DNA of 64,000 nucleotides from Oceanospirillum beijerinckii DSM 7166. Lineage in GTDB: Bacteria; Pseudomonadota; Gammaproteobacteria; Pseudomonadales; Halomonadaceae. How positions within the stretch are numbered: the stretch's first letter is position 1; every line of letters starts with the position of its first letter. Of this stretch, positions 37,771-45,685 are shown one piece after another. The position numbers and the translations under genes are program-made. The notes beneath the pieces are model-generated. The model was given only the letters and a program-made list of their open reading frames with translations, was not told the origin of the DNA and made no database searches. The DNA is taken from contig NZ_AULT01000007.1 in NCBI RefSeq assembly GCF_000422425.1, forward strand, positions 124,001-188,000, in the 5' to 3' direction.

Positions 37771-38637
37771 ATGAAGGCTAATCTGCTTTTTCTTATGGCA
37801 GCAACCGCTATTATGCCGATCAAGGTGCTGGCTGACGCGATTTCCGTTGAGCAAAAGCCAGTGGATGACGCTGTTATCAGCGATCAGCGTATAAAGCTGG
37901 CAAAAAATACTGAGGGTAAAGGCTTTGGCCCTCAATCACCCAGGGATATTGATGCTTTGGATGGCAGCAACACGAACGTTTTTAGTGAAGCTCCGGCCAG
38001 TACACAGATGAACTTGTGTAATATCCATTTTCACAAAAACGCTGAGCATAAAGGGGGTGAGTTTACTCAATATGCGGGTAATGGCGATGGTAAAGGCTAT
38101 ATGAGTGGTTATCGCTATTCCGGTCAGTTGACTGCGGCTGAGCTGGCCTCTGCGAACCAGAAAATCTGTCCAAGTACGCATGGTGCTTTGTATCCTGGAG
38201 ATACGATTGAAGTGCATTATGTCCACTCAACAGCAAAGATTAAGCCGGGACCAACATTAGGCGCTTGTTTGAGCGACTCGGTTAAGAATCCGCAGTTACG
38301 AGTGGAGACACAGGTTTATGTGTTGGTGAATGACAAAGAGGCTCATGATTTTATCAAGCTGACTGAACACCAAAAAGTGAATGGTTTCCATCAGCCGTTG
38401 AATATTCCGGGTAACACTGGAAAACCTATTCAGTATGCTGGCTCAACAACAGGGCCTGGTTATAATGAAAAAGGCTCTCCATTCCAGGTAACCTGGAGTG
38501 TGCGTCCAAAAGTGGCCAAGGTGGATATTGCATCTGTTGGACGCTGGTGTGAGGGCAATGTGTTTAATGAGGATCACGCCCATGGTGTGAGAAACTTAGT
38601 AATGAATCGAGCTCTGTTATCGAAAATTCAACGCTAA
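37771..38637 (+). CDS. Delta-class carbonic anhydrase, exported
   Basis: 288 residues from ATG 37771 with GGAG eight bases upstream; the frame extends 42 codons further but a signal peptide (MKANLLFLMAATAIMPIKVLA) starts exactly here. Metal-ligand candidates are NLCNIHFHKNAEHKGGEF and IEVHYVHSTAKIKPGPT, giving the three His typical of delta-CA, plus TWSVRPKVAKVDIASVG and EDHAHGVRNLV near the end. Delta-CAs, best known from diatoms, interconvert CO2 and bicarbonate with zinc. Periplasmic location suggests inorganic-carbon uptake or pH control. Confidence 0.87.
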   Translation: MKANLLFLMAATAIMPIKVLADAISVEQKPVDDAVISDQRIKLAKNTEGKGFGPQSPRDIDALDGSNTNVFSEAPASTQMNLCNIHFHKNAEHKGGEFTQYAGNGDGKGYMSGYRYSGQLTAAELASANQKICPSTHGALYPGDTIEVHYVHSTAKIKPGPTLGACLSDSVKNPQLRVETQVYVLVNDKEAHDFIKLTEHQKVNGFHQPLNIPGNTGKPIQYAGSTTGPGYNEKGSPFQVTWSVRPKVAKVDIASVGRWCEGNVFNEDHAHGVRNLVMNRALLSKIQR

Positions 38638-38799
38638 GATTTTTCCTGATATACAATCGATCGAAATAGGCTCAGGGATGAATTCGCTGGGCTTATTTTG
38701 TTTATTCATCATGTTTCATATCTCATGGAGGTACTCCCCTGCAATTATCTGTCGAAATAAACTGCTGCGACTCCATGTGCCAGAGTAAAGGATAATGAT

Positions 38800-39426
38800 G
38801 TGAGCTTGCAGATTAACTTTGCTGATCTCTTCGAGTTTACCCGCGTTTATCTGGCCGCTTTTTACACCTTTGTTGCTGTGTTTTATACCGTTCGTATCAT
38901 ACTGTTAAAGCAATCAATTGCCCGTGAAGCTGTTTTTGCTGGCCCGCGTTTTAGCGCAACCTGGTGGAACCACGTTACGTTTCGTATTTTTCGGGTTGTT
39001 ATCTGGATGGTATGTGCCATCAGATTATTTTTCCCGTCATTTGATAATTATCTGGGCATTCTATCTGATTGGCAAAGTGCTCCGTTGATGTTGATTGGGA
39101 ATCTATTTCTGGCGTTCGGGCTGATCGCTATTATGACCATTCACTATCATTTAGGGATCATTTGGCGCTCTGGTATTGATCCCAATGGACCGGACAATAT
39201 TATCTCAAGTGGCATTTATCGCTATTCCCGAAACCCTATGTTTTTGCTGGTTGCCATAACCCAGTTTGGCTTCTTTCTGGCATTACCTTCGCCATTTTCA
39301 TTGTTCTGTCTGTTAATCGGTTTGTATACCTTGCAGCGCCAGGTCATTGCCGAGGAAAAACATCTGACGGAAAAGTTCTCCCAAGAGTATGAAGCGTACA
39401 GCGCTAATGTGCGCCGTTGGTTATAG
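38800..39426 (+). CDS. Isoprenylcysteine carboxyl methyltransferase-like membrane protein
   Basis: 208 residues from GTG 38800 with AAAGGATAA upstream. Five or so membrane helices; the PEMT/ICMT C-terminal motif is clear: GIYRYSRNPMFLL followed by EEKHLTEKFSQEYEAYSANVRRW, which binds SAM at the membrane face. In bacteria these enzymes methylate lipids or unknown small substrates. The PLP enzyme gene follows 91 bp downstream. Confidence 0.82.
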   Translation: MSLQINFADLFEFTRVYLAAFYTFVAVFYTVRIILLKQSIAREAVFAGPRFSATWWNHVTFRIFRVVIWMVCAIRLFFPSFDNYLGILSDWQSAPLMLIGNLFLAFGLIAIMTIHYHLGIIWRSGIDPNGPDNIISSGIYRYSRNPMFLLVAITQFGFFLALPSPFSLFCLLIGLYTLQRQVIAEEKHLTEKFSQEYEAYSANVRRWL

Positions 39427-39517
39427 CCTTAAAGCAGGTGGAATTTATTTTAGACAGCTATTCATCAGCAGGCTTTCACGCTAAGCTTCTGACTTCATTG
39501 AAAATCAGGAGTGTGAT

Positions 39518-40663
39518 ATGGCGGGTAACACAAGAACGGAAACCCTTCTGGCTCAGGCTGGGCATTACCTGGATAAGGAAACAGGGGCTGTGGTGCCGTC
39601 GATTCAACCTTCAACAACCTTTGCCCGTGATGAGCAGGGTGAACTGTACGATAAAGATCGCATCTATGCCCGTGATAAAAGTGTAAATGCGGAGATGGCC
39701 GAAGCGGTGCTGTGCGAGCTGGAAGCCGGTGCATCTTGTAAACTGTTTGCTTCGGGTATGGCGGCAGCGACAGCTTTAGTACAGACACTACGCCCCGGTA
39801 ACCGTCTGGTCGCACCTTCAGTAATGTACTGGTCGCTTCGTGCCTGGTTGATCTCATTCTGTGCGGATTGGAATATAGAGCTGGCTTTTTATGATCCGTC
39901 TGATGAAGCCGATATGGATCGTGTGGTTAAAGCACAAGCAACCGATATGCTGTGGGTCGAAACACCAGCAAACCCAACCTGGCAAGTGGTGGATATCAAG
40001 CGTGCTGCAGATCTGGCTCACGGTGTGGGGGCTCAACTGGTGGTGGATTCTACCGTTGCGACACCTCTCTTGACCCGACCAATTGAGCTGGGGGCTGATT
40101 ATGTATTTCACTCTGCGACCAAATATATTAATGGTCACAGTGATGTAGTGGCAGGCGCTCTGATTACCGCAAAAGAAGATGACAGGTGGGCAAAAGCCTG
40201 TGCAATTCGTGCTCAACATGGTGGTATTTTAGGTCCGTTTGAAAGCTGGCTGTTATTGCGTGGTATGCGCACCATGCATGTGCGCGTTGAACGTGCCTGT
40301 GAAAACGCCCTGGCTTTTGCTCAGCATTTTGAGGGTTACCCTGGCGTGTCTGAGGTGATCTACCCTGGTTTATCTTCCCATCCACAACATGAGATTGCTG
40401 TGCGTCAGATGCAGGGCGGTTTTGGTGGCATGCTGTCGATTCGTTTTGACGGTGGTGTCGAGCGTACCGCACAAATTATCGGTCGTCTAAAGCACTTTCT
40501 ACGTGCGACTTCTTTAGGGGGAGTGGAAAGCCTGGTTGAGCACCGCGCACTCATTGAGGGCCCTGATAGCCCTGTGCCTGATGACCTATTACGCTTCTCA
40601 ATGGGTATTGAGCATGTGGGTGATCTGATTCAGGATCTGGAGCAGGCGATTAAAGCTGAGTAA
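39518..40663 (+). CDS. Cys/Met metabolism PLP-dependent enzyme (cystathionine gamma-synthase-like)
   Basis: 381 residues, with AGGAG eight bases before the ATG. Fold type I trans-sulfuration family: substrate loop YARDKSVNAEMAEAV, SGMAAATALV phosphate loop, AANPTWQ-type segment ETPANPTWQVVDI, Asp in VVDSTVATPLL and the Schiff-base lysine in SATKYINGHSDVVAG. C-terminus ATSLGGVESLVEHRA is typical. It could be cystathionine gamma-synthase, a gamma- or beta-lyase or a sulfhydrylase; the sequence does not settle which. Confidence 0.87.
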   Translation: MAGNTRTETLLAQAGHYLDKETGAVVPSIQPSTTFARDEQGELYDKDRIYARDKSVNAEMAEAVLCELEAGASCKLFASGMAAATALVQTLRPGNRLVAPSVMYWSLRAWLISFCADWNIELAFYDPSDEADMDRVVKAQATDMLWVETPANPTWQVVDIKRAADLAHGVGAQLVVDSTVATPLLTRPIELGADYVFHSATKYINGHSDVVAGALITAKEDDRWAKACAIRAQHGGILGPFESWLLLRGMRTMHVRVERACENALAFAQHFEGYPGVSEVIYPGLSSHPQHEIAVRQMQGGFGGMLSIRFDGGVERTAQIIGRLKHFLRATSLGGVESLVEHRALIEGPDSPVPDDLLRFSMGIEHVGDLIQDLEQAIKAE

Positions 40664-40719
40664 TCCACTTTTTGGTCAGAAACCCTGTATTACGCCATAA
40701 GTAGATAAACTTCATGTGA

Positions 40720-40760
40720 TGCAGTAGTGCTTCCCTTCTATTAATGGAAGTACTACTGCA
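40720..40760. terminator. Long stem-loop after the PLP enzyme gene
   Basis: TGCAGTAGTGCTTCC (40720-40734) pairs with GGAAGTACTACTGCA (40746-40760) with one G-T, loop of 11. Lies 57 bp after the stop; a T-run (TTTTTG) appears only 20 bp later, so it may be a terminator or a 3' stabiliser. Confidence 0.55.
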
Positions 40761-40797
40761 GCTTACCAAGCTGTCATTTTTGTAAAAACTCCAATTT

Positions 40798-40850
40798 TCA
40801 GGTTCGGTTCAGTTTGACGCCAGCTTGGGTTCAGACACACCCTTTAACAT
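40798..40850 (+). promoter_or_regulatory. Candidate operator/promoter of the MipA/OmpV gene
   Basis: TCAGGTTCGGTTCAG at 40798-40812 and GGTTCAG again at 40828-40834, starts 22 bp apart (two turns). TAACAT at 40845-40850 could be the -10. The first block is identical over 13 bases to the site in front of the PepSY-PhoP-PhoQ-like operon. Confidence 0.5.
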
Positions 40851-40917
40851 AGCAGCCATATACAGACATCAACTGCTGCACACAATGCAGCCATGAATAA
40901 AGTAAAGGAATAAGGCT

Positions 40918-41706
40918 ATGTTAACTCAAAAAATGACGACTCCGATCTCTACTGGTTTTCTGCTGACTGCTCTACTGTCAGGTACTGCTCTGGCTAACGA
41001 TGCCATTGGCCCTGGAGATAGTGACAGCAAGTGGGTTCTAGGTGGTCATGTCGGTGTGATGAGTAATCCATATGCCGGTGAAAATGAAGACGGTTTCCTG
41101 ATGCCTAATGTGGAGTATCGCGGAGAGCGCTTCTTCATAAAGGATGGTGAAATGGGTTATAGCCTGTATCAGGGTGAGCACTTCAGTGCCGGTGCTGTAC
41201 TGACCGGACAAGGCTCTTTCCTGTCAGACAAAGACGATTATCAGGATAACGCCAAACTGGCTGGTCTGAAAGAGCGCGACGGTACTCTGGACCTGGGTTT
41301 CTATGTGATTAAAGATACGGATATGGGCCGTGTGCGCTTCACCTTTCTGGAGGAGGTTACTGGCGAACATAAAGGCCGCTCTGCGGATCTGAAATATACC
41401 TTTGCGTATCAGGCTAATAAGCTAAATGTTAATCCATTTGTCGGCGTGAACTGGACCAGTGCTGACAAGGTTGATCACTTCTTTGGTGTAAGCAGCGCTG
41501 AGGCAACTGCAGATCGTGCCGCCTATAAAGGTGACGGCTCATTAAATGTTTATACCGGTGTACGTGGCCGCTATGAGATCACTAAAAACTGGGATGTCAG
41601 TGCCACCGCCGCTTATGTGCATCTGGGAGACGGTATCCGTGACAGTAGCATTGTTGACGAAGATCACGTCTTAGTCGGTACAGTCGGGGTGAATTACAAC
41701 TTCTAA
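40918..41706 (+). CDS. MipA/OmpV-family outer-membrane protein
   Basis: 262 residues with signal peptide (cleavage ALA^NDA). MipA/OmpV features: WVLGGHVGVMSNPYAGENEDG at the mature N-terminus (in pieces), VEYRGERFFI, alternating beta strands and a terminal aromatic (VGVNYNF) as expected for a barrel. Family members scaffold MltA and PBP1B in E. coli and often lie near PhoP- or QseB-type regulators. A shared operator suggests control by the PhoP-like system at 31352-32029. Confidence 0.9.
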   Translation: MLTQKMTTPISTGFLLTALLSGTALANDAIGPGDSDSKWVLGGHVGVMSNPYAGENEDGFLMPNVEYRGERFFIKDGEMGYSLYQGEHFSAGAVLTGQGSFLSDKDDYQDNAKLAGLKERDGTLDLGFYVIKDTDMGRVRFTFLEEVTGEHKGRSADLKYTFAYQANKLNVNPFVGVNWTSADKVDHFFGVSSAEATADRAAYKGDGSLNVYTGVRGRYEITKNWDVSATAAYVHLGDGIRDSSIVDEDHVLVGTVGVNYNF

Positions 41707-42108
41707 ACCGTCTCAATCAAAGCGTGGTCTGCCAGTAAACCGTTAGGCACGAAGGAGTCCCTCAAATCTGGGCTAATACCAGTATTTTAGCGCATACCCG
41801 TATTTGGTAAATAACCGTATTTGAGTGAATAACGACAGTAAGCCAACATAACTGCTTATCCCCTCTCCGGCCAGCGGCTGGGGAAGGGAAGGGAAGGGAA
41901 GGGAAGGGAAGGGAAGGGAAGGAATTAGTGTCGCAAAACTTTTGCACCGCTGCCCAGAATCTTTCTTGTCTCTTCAACCATCCGATGGAAACTCTCAAGC
42001 CGGGTGCTCCGTAATGGTTCAGAATGACATAGTTCATCTATCTTAAGTCCTGAGCCCTGTGTCAAAATAGTTATTTAACCTCACTTTTTAGGCTATTTTG
42101 GGTCGAGT
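41707..42108. other. Intergenic region with repeat family 2 and a GGGAA microsatellite
   Basis: 402 bp between the MipA/OmpV and urea transporter genes. Holds the hairpin and tail of repeat family 2 (41867-41960) interrupted by the microsatellite. The minus-strand open frame over it (Ser-Leu-Pro-Phe-Pro repeats) is produced by the microsatellite and not accepted as a gene. Confidence 0.7.
41881..41920 (+). repeat. (GGGAA)8 microsatellite
   Basis: Eight uninterrupted GGGAA units directly after the CCTCTCCGGCCAGCGGCTGG hairpin of repeat family 2. Eight GGG runs spaced by AA make it a strong G-quadruplex candidate on the plus strand and a likely slippage site. Confidence 0.95.
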
Positions 42109-42969
42109 ATGCTTCCAATACTGCGCGGTTTTTCCCAAATCGGTTTTCAGAATAATTCGGTGAGCGGTTTACTGATCCTTTGTGCCATTGCCGTCAATTC
42201 CTGGCTGATGTTACTGATGGCCATTCTGGCCGTCGTTATCGCCTATTACATCGCTTATCACATTGGACAAAAGTTAGGAGCTGAGCCGTCTGATCTGGAA
42301 GCAGGGTTATATGGTTATAACGCCGCTCTGCTAGGCATTGCATTAGTCAATAGTGTGCCATTGAGTGCTTGGTTACTGTTTTTATTACCGCTTGGTGCCA
42401 CCTTCACGGTTGGACTGATGCTAGTCTTTCGAAAAATTCTCCGTTTACCCGCCTATAGTTGTCCCTTTATTTTGTCTGCCTGGATTCTCTTATGGCTGGC
42501 TTTGCTACTTGCAGGAGAATCAGTGAGTGAGCTGCACTCAGGGGAGGTTGTCTATGAAGAGCTTAACCTACTGAACGCAGTGCTCAACGGGGTCGGTCAG
42601 GTAAGCTTTCAGCCATCACCCATGAGTGGCGTTTTAGTGCTGTTGGCCCTGGCGGTCGGATCTTTGCCAAAGGCAGGTTGGGCGTTGCTGGCTTCTGTCT
42701 GTAGTGTTATTTTTGCTTACGTCTTAGGTTTGGATTCCACATTGATCAACACTGGTTTTTTTAGCTTTAATGCTATCCTGGCAGTACTTGTAGTGGTTGA
42801 TCGTATGCAGTGCCAGTTTTGGTCATTGTTGGCAATCGTGCTTTTAATGGCAGGGGTTACTGTGTTGCTGAGTGCTGGTTTGATGAAGCTGGGCTTGATC
42901 GCATTTACAACCCCCTTTGTACTCAGTACTTATCTGTTGGGTAGCATCACAAGATGGCGCTTAGGCTGA
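42109..42969 (+). CDS. Urea transporter (UT family)
   Basis: 286 residues, about ten membrane helices in two inverted halves. UT signatures: LRGFSQIGFQNNSVSGLLIL at the N-terminus, GLYGYNAALLGIAL in the first half, and the counterpart GFFSFNAILAVL with FTTPFVLSTYLL in the second. It is a channel-like facilitator of urea across the inner membrane. No urease or urea carboxylase genes are in the window. The upstream region has no evident regulator site. Confidence 0.87.
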   Translation: MLPILRGFSQIGFQNNSVSGLLILCAIAVNSWLMLLMAILAVVIAYYIAYHIGQKLGAEPSDLEAGLYGYNAALLGIALVNSVPLSAWLLFLLPLGATFTVGLMLVFRKILRLPAYSCPFILSAWILLWLALLLAGESVSELHSGEVVYEELNLLNAVLNGVGQVSFQPSPMSGVLVLLALAVGSLPKAGWALLASVCSVIFAYVLGLDSTLINTGFFSFNAILAVLVVVDRMQCQFWSLLAIVLLMAGVTVLLSAGLMKLGLIAFTTPFVLSTYLLGSITRWRLG

Positions 42970-43169
42970 CGCCTGCACTGGGTTAAGCCTGTTGGTGTTT
43001 GAAGTTAAGTAGCAGATAAAATAATTTCCAGTTGCATTTTTAATCCATTGCAGAGGATTTTTGTGCTGTCAAATCTTTCAGCAGCCCTGCTACCTGAACG
43101 TGTAATCTGTTATAGTTGCGCCAATATTTTTGGCAGGTCCCTGGCGTACACTTACAGTGGTTTAGTTTG

Positions 43170-43187
43170 TGTACACATGGGTGTACA
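43170..43187 (+). promoter_or_regulatory. Inverted repeat just ahead of the prfC ribosome site
   Basis: TGTACAC - ATGG - GTGTACA, ending four bases before TTAGGG, the probable ribosome-binding sequence of prfC. Could be a leader hairpin or an operator. Confidence 0.4.
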
Positions 43188-43206
43188 TATTTAGGGTTAA
43201 CGACAA

Positions 43207-44790
43207 GTGTCAAACGAAATCTCTCAACAAACTCAAACGCGTAGAACGTTCGCAATTATTTCCCACCCGGATGCCGGTAAAACGACCATTACTGAGAAGC
43301 TGCTGCTGTTAGGTAATCTAATTCAGACCGCCGGTACGGTTAAAGGTAAAAAAAGTGACCGTCATGCGACTTCAGACTGGATGAGCATGGAGCAGGAACG
43401 CGGTATCTCCATTACCTCATCGGTGATGCAGTTCCCATACAATGGCCGAATGGTGAACCTGCTGGATACCCCAGGACACGAGGATTTCTCTGAAGATACT
43501 TACCGTACTCTGACGGCGGTTGACTCCGCACTGATGGTGGTTGATGGCGCAAAAGGTGTAGAAGATCGTACTATCAAGCTGATGGATGTCTGCCGTCTGC
43601 GTGATACGCCAATCTTTTCGTTTGTGAACAAGCTGGATCGTGATATCCGTGATCCAATCGAGCTGCTGGACGAGATCGAAGAAGTTCTGAAGATTCAGGC
43701 TGCACCGATCAACTGGCCCATCGGTATGGGGCAGGACTTTAAAGGTGTCTATAACCTGTACACCGATACCCTTCATGTTTTCCAGTCAGGCATGGGGCAT
43801 ACCCTGCAGGATGATATCCGTATTCAGGGCCTGGACTCTGATGAAGCCCGCGAGCTGATCGGAGATCTGTACGATGATTTTGTTGATGAGATGGAGCTGG
43901 CACGTGATGCGACTTATAAGTTCGATAGTGAAGCCTTCCTGGCCGGTAAGCTGACGCCGGTATTCTTTGGTACTGCTCTGGCAAACTTTGGTGTTCGTGA
44001 GATGCTGAACGACTTTGTTGAGTGGGCTCCTTCACCAATTCCCCGTAATACCCAGACGCGTATTGTCGAGCCAGATGAAGAGAAATTCTCTGGCTTTATC
44101 TTTAAGATTCAGGCCAATATGGACCCAAAACACCGTGACCGTATCGCCTTTATGCGTGTTTGTTCCGGCAGTTATACCCGTGGCATGAAGATGAAGCATG
44201 TGCGCATCAATAAAGATGTAAAGATTGCGGATGCAGTGACCTTCCTGGCCGGTGATCGTGAGAACGTGGAAGAAGCCTGGTCCGGCGATATCATCGGCCT
44301 GCATAACCACGGCACAATTCAGATTGGTGATACCTTTACTGAAGGTGAGGCACTGAAATTTACCGGTATTCCACACTTTGCTCCAGAGATGTTCCGCCGT
44401 GTACGTGCAAAAGACCCGCTGAAGACCAAACAGCTGCAGAAAGGTCTGCAGCAGCTGTCGGAAGAAGGTGCTGTCCAGCTGTTTATGCCGCTGAACAACA
44501 ATGACCTGGTACTGGGTGCGGTCGGTCAGCTACAGTTTGAAGTGGTCGTATTCCGTCTGAAGGATGAATACAAGGTTGATTGTATGTATGAGCCAGTGAA
44601 CGTTCAAACTGCTCGTTGGGTAGAATGTGACGATCAAAAGATGCTGGACGAGTTCCGTCGTAAGAACAGTGATAACCTGGGTCTGGATGGTGCGGGTCTG
44701 CTGACCTATCTGGCACCTACCCGTGTCAACCTGAGCCTGGCTCAGGAGCGTTTCCCTGATGTGGTTTTCCGGGCGACCCGTGAGCACTAA
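43207..44790 (+). CDS. prfC: Peptide chain release factor 3
   Basis: 527 residues from GTG 43207. GTPase motifs: G1 SHPDAGKTT, switch-region [11 protein letters not shown]3 DTPGHEDF, G4 NKLDRD; the C-terminal half carries the RF3-specific [16 protein letters not shown]3 removes RF1/RF2 from the ribosome after termination and takes part in post-peptidyl quality control. Length matches E. coli RF3 (529). Followed by a short tandem duplication and a terminator. Confidence 0.97.
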   Translation: MSNEISQQTQTRRTFAIISHPDAGKTTITEKLLLLGNLIQTAGTVKGKKSDRHATSDWMSMEQERGISITSSVMQFPYNGRMVNLLDTPGHEDFSEDTYRTLTAVDSALMVVDGAKGVEDRTIKLMDVCRLRDTPIFSFVNKLDRDIRDPIELLDEIEEVLKIQAAPINWPIGMGQDFKGVYNLYTDTLHVFQSGMGHTLQDDIRIQGLDSDEARELIGDLYDDFVDEMELARDATYKFDSEAFLAGKLTPVFFGTALANFGVREMLNDFVEWAPSPIPRNTQTRIVEPDEEKFSGFIFKIQANMDPKHRDRIAFMRVCSGSYTRGMKMKHVRINKDVKIADAVTFLAGDRENVEEAWSGDIIGLHNHGTIQIGDTFTEGEALKFTGIPHFAPEMFRRVRAKDPLKTKQLQKGLQQLSEEGAVQLFMPLNNNDLVLGAVGQLQFEVVVFRLKDEYKVDCMYEPVNVQTARWVECDDQKMLDEFRRKNSDNLGLDGAGLLTYLAPTRVNLSLAQERFPDVVFRATREH

Positions 44791-44793
44791 GGT

Positions 44794-44821
44794 TGAGAGA
44801 CTGAGGTTGAGAGACTGATTC
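44794..44821 (+). repeat. 14-bp tandem duplication after the prfC stop
   Basis: GTTGAGAGACTGAG is repeated immediately as GTTGAGAGACTGAT, three bases after the stop codon. Confidence 0.85.
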
Positions 44822-44860
44822 GCTTGTGATGTTATCCAAACGAACTCTTTTCTTCGCAAT

Positions 44861-44888
44861 AAAAGCGGCTGCCATTGGCAGCCGTTTT
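44861..44888. terminator. Bidirectional terminator between prfC and cobO
   Basis: GCGGCTGCC (44865-44873) / GGCAGCCG (44877-44884), with AAAA before and TTTT after; serves the plus-strand prfC and the minus-strand cobO transcripts. Confidence 0.88.
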
Positions 44889-44942
44889 GTGTTCAGAGCA
44901 GCACTCTTTTGAAGGGTGAGCGAAGCACTGAGCCTGCCCGTT

Positions 44943-45542
44943 TTACCAGTCGATGCCTTTACGGGCTTTGATTCCGTTGTTAAAAGCGTGCTTAACATCC
45001 TGTACCTCAGACACCGTATCTGCGTACTCCTGTAACTGTTTCTGAGCCGCACGCCCGGTCAGAATTACACTTTGGTTTTCCGGGCGATTCTTCAGCGCTT
45101 CCATCAACTCTTCCATCTCCATATAGCCGTATTTCAGCATATAGGTGACTTCATCCAATACCACCAGATGAATGTCTGGATCTTGCAGTTTAGGGATGGT
45201 TTCCTGCCAAACCTTCTGACAGGCCTCGGTATCCAGTTGGCGGTTTTGAGTTTCCCAGGTAAAGCCCGTACCCATAGTAGAGATACTCAGGTTGTCGTCG
45301 TTGGCAAAAACGTCTCTTTCACCACAATCCCAACCGCCTTTAATAAACTGAGTCACGTGGACCTTATAGCCATAACCCAGGCTACGGGCCACAGTGCCCC
45401 AGGCTGAAGTGGTTTTACCCTTACCGTTACCGGTAATCACAATCACAATACCCCGTTCCTCATCGGCTTGAGCAACCTTGGCATCAACAATCTCTTTGCG
45501 CTTTTGCATCGCTTTTTTATGGCGGGTATCGCGATCAGTCAT
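44943..45542 (-). CDS. cobO: Cob(I)yrinic acid a,c-diamide adenosyltransferase
   Basis: 199 residues. P-loop GNGKGKTT at 38-45 in its unusual CobA/BtuR-type form, followed by WGTVARSLGYGYKVHVTQFI, DEVTYMLKYGY and LTGRAA. The enzyme transfers the adenosyl group of ATP to Co(I) corrinoids, forming coenzyme B12. It lies 143 bp downstream of btuB and should be under the same cobalamin riboswitch. btuR is the equivalent E. coli name. Confidence 0.95.
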   Translation of the reverse strand: MTDRDTRHKKAMQKRKEIVDAKVAQADEERGIVIVITGNGKGKTTSAWGTVARSLGYGYKVHVTQFIKGGWDCGERDVFANDDNLSISTMGTGFTWETQNRQLDTEACQKVWQETIPKLQDPDIHLVVLDEVTYMLKYGYMEMEELMEALKNRPENQSVILTGRAAQKQLQEYADTVSEVQDVKHAFNNGIKARKGIDW

Positions 45543-45685
45543 GGTATTTCCTTAGTCGTAGCTGATTAAGCACTCTGGCCAGCCTAAAATGTGGTGACGT
45601 ACTCATCGTGTGTAAAACAGTTGCAGTTAATAAGTCGTCATCTTGTAGTGTGGCTAACCAGGTGCTTTAGATAGTAGTAAAAATA

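Noticed and set aside
41869-41960. CRISPR-like array
   Set aside because: The repeats are contiguous five-base units with no spacers; no cas gene in the window.
41762-42037. 91-residue open frame on the minus strand with Ser-Leu-Pro-Phe-Pro repeats
   Set aside because: Generated by the GGGAA microsatellite and repeat family 2; no ribosome site or family.
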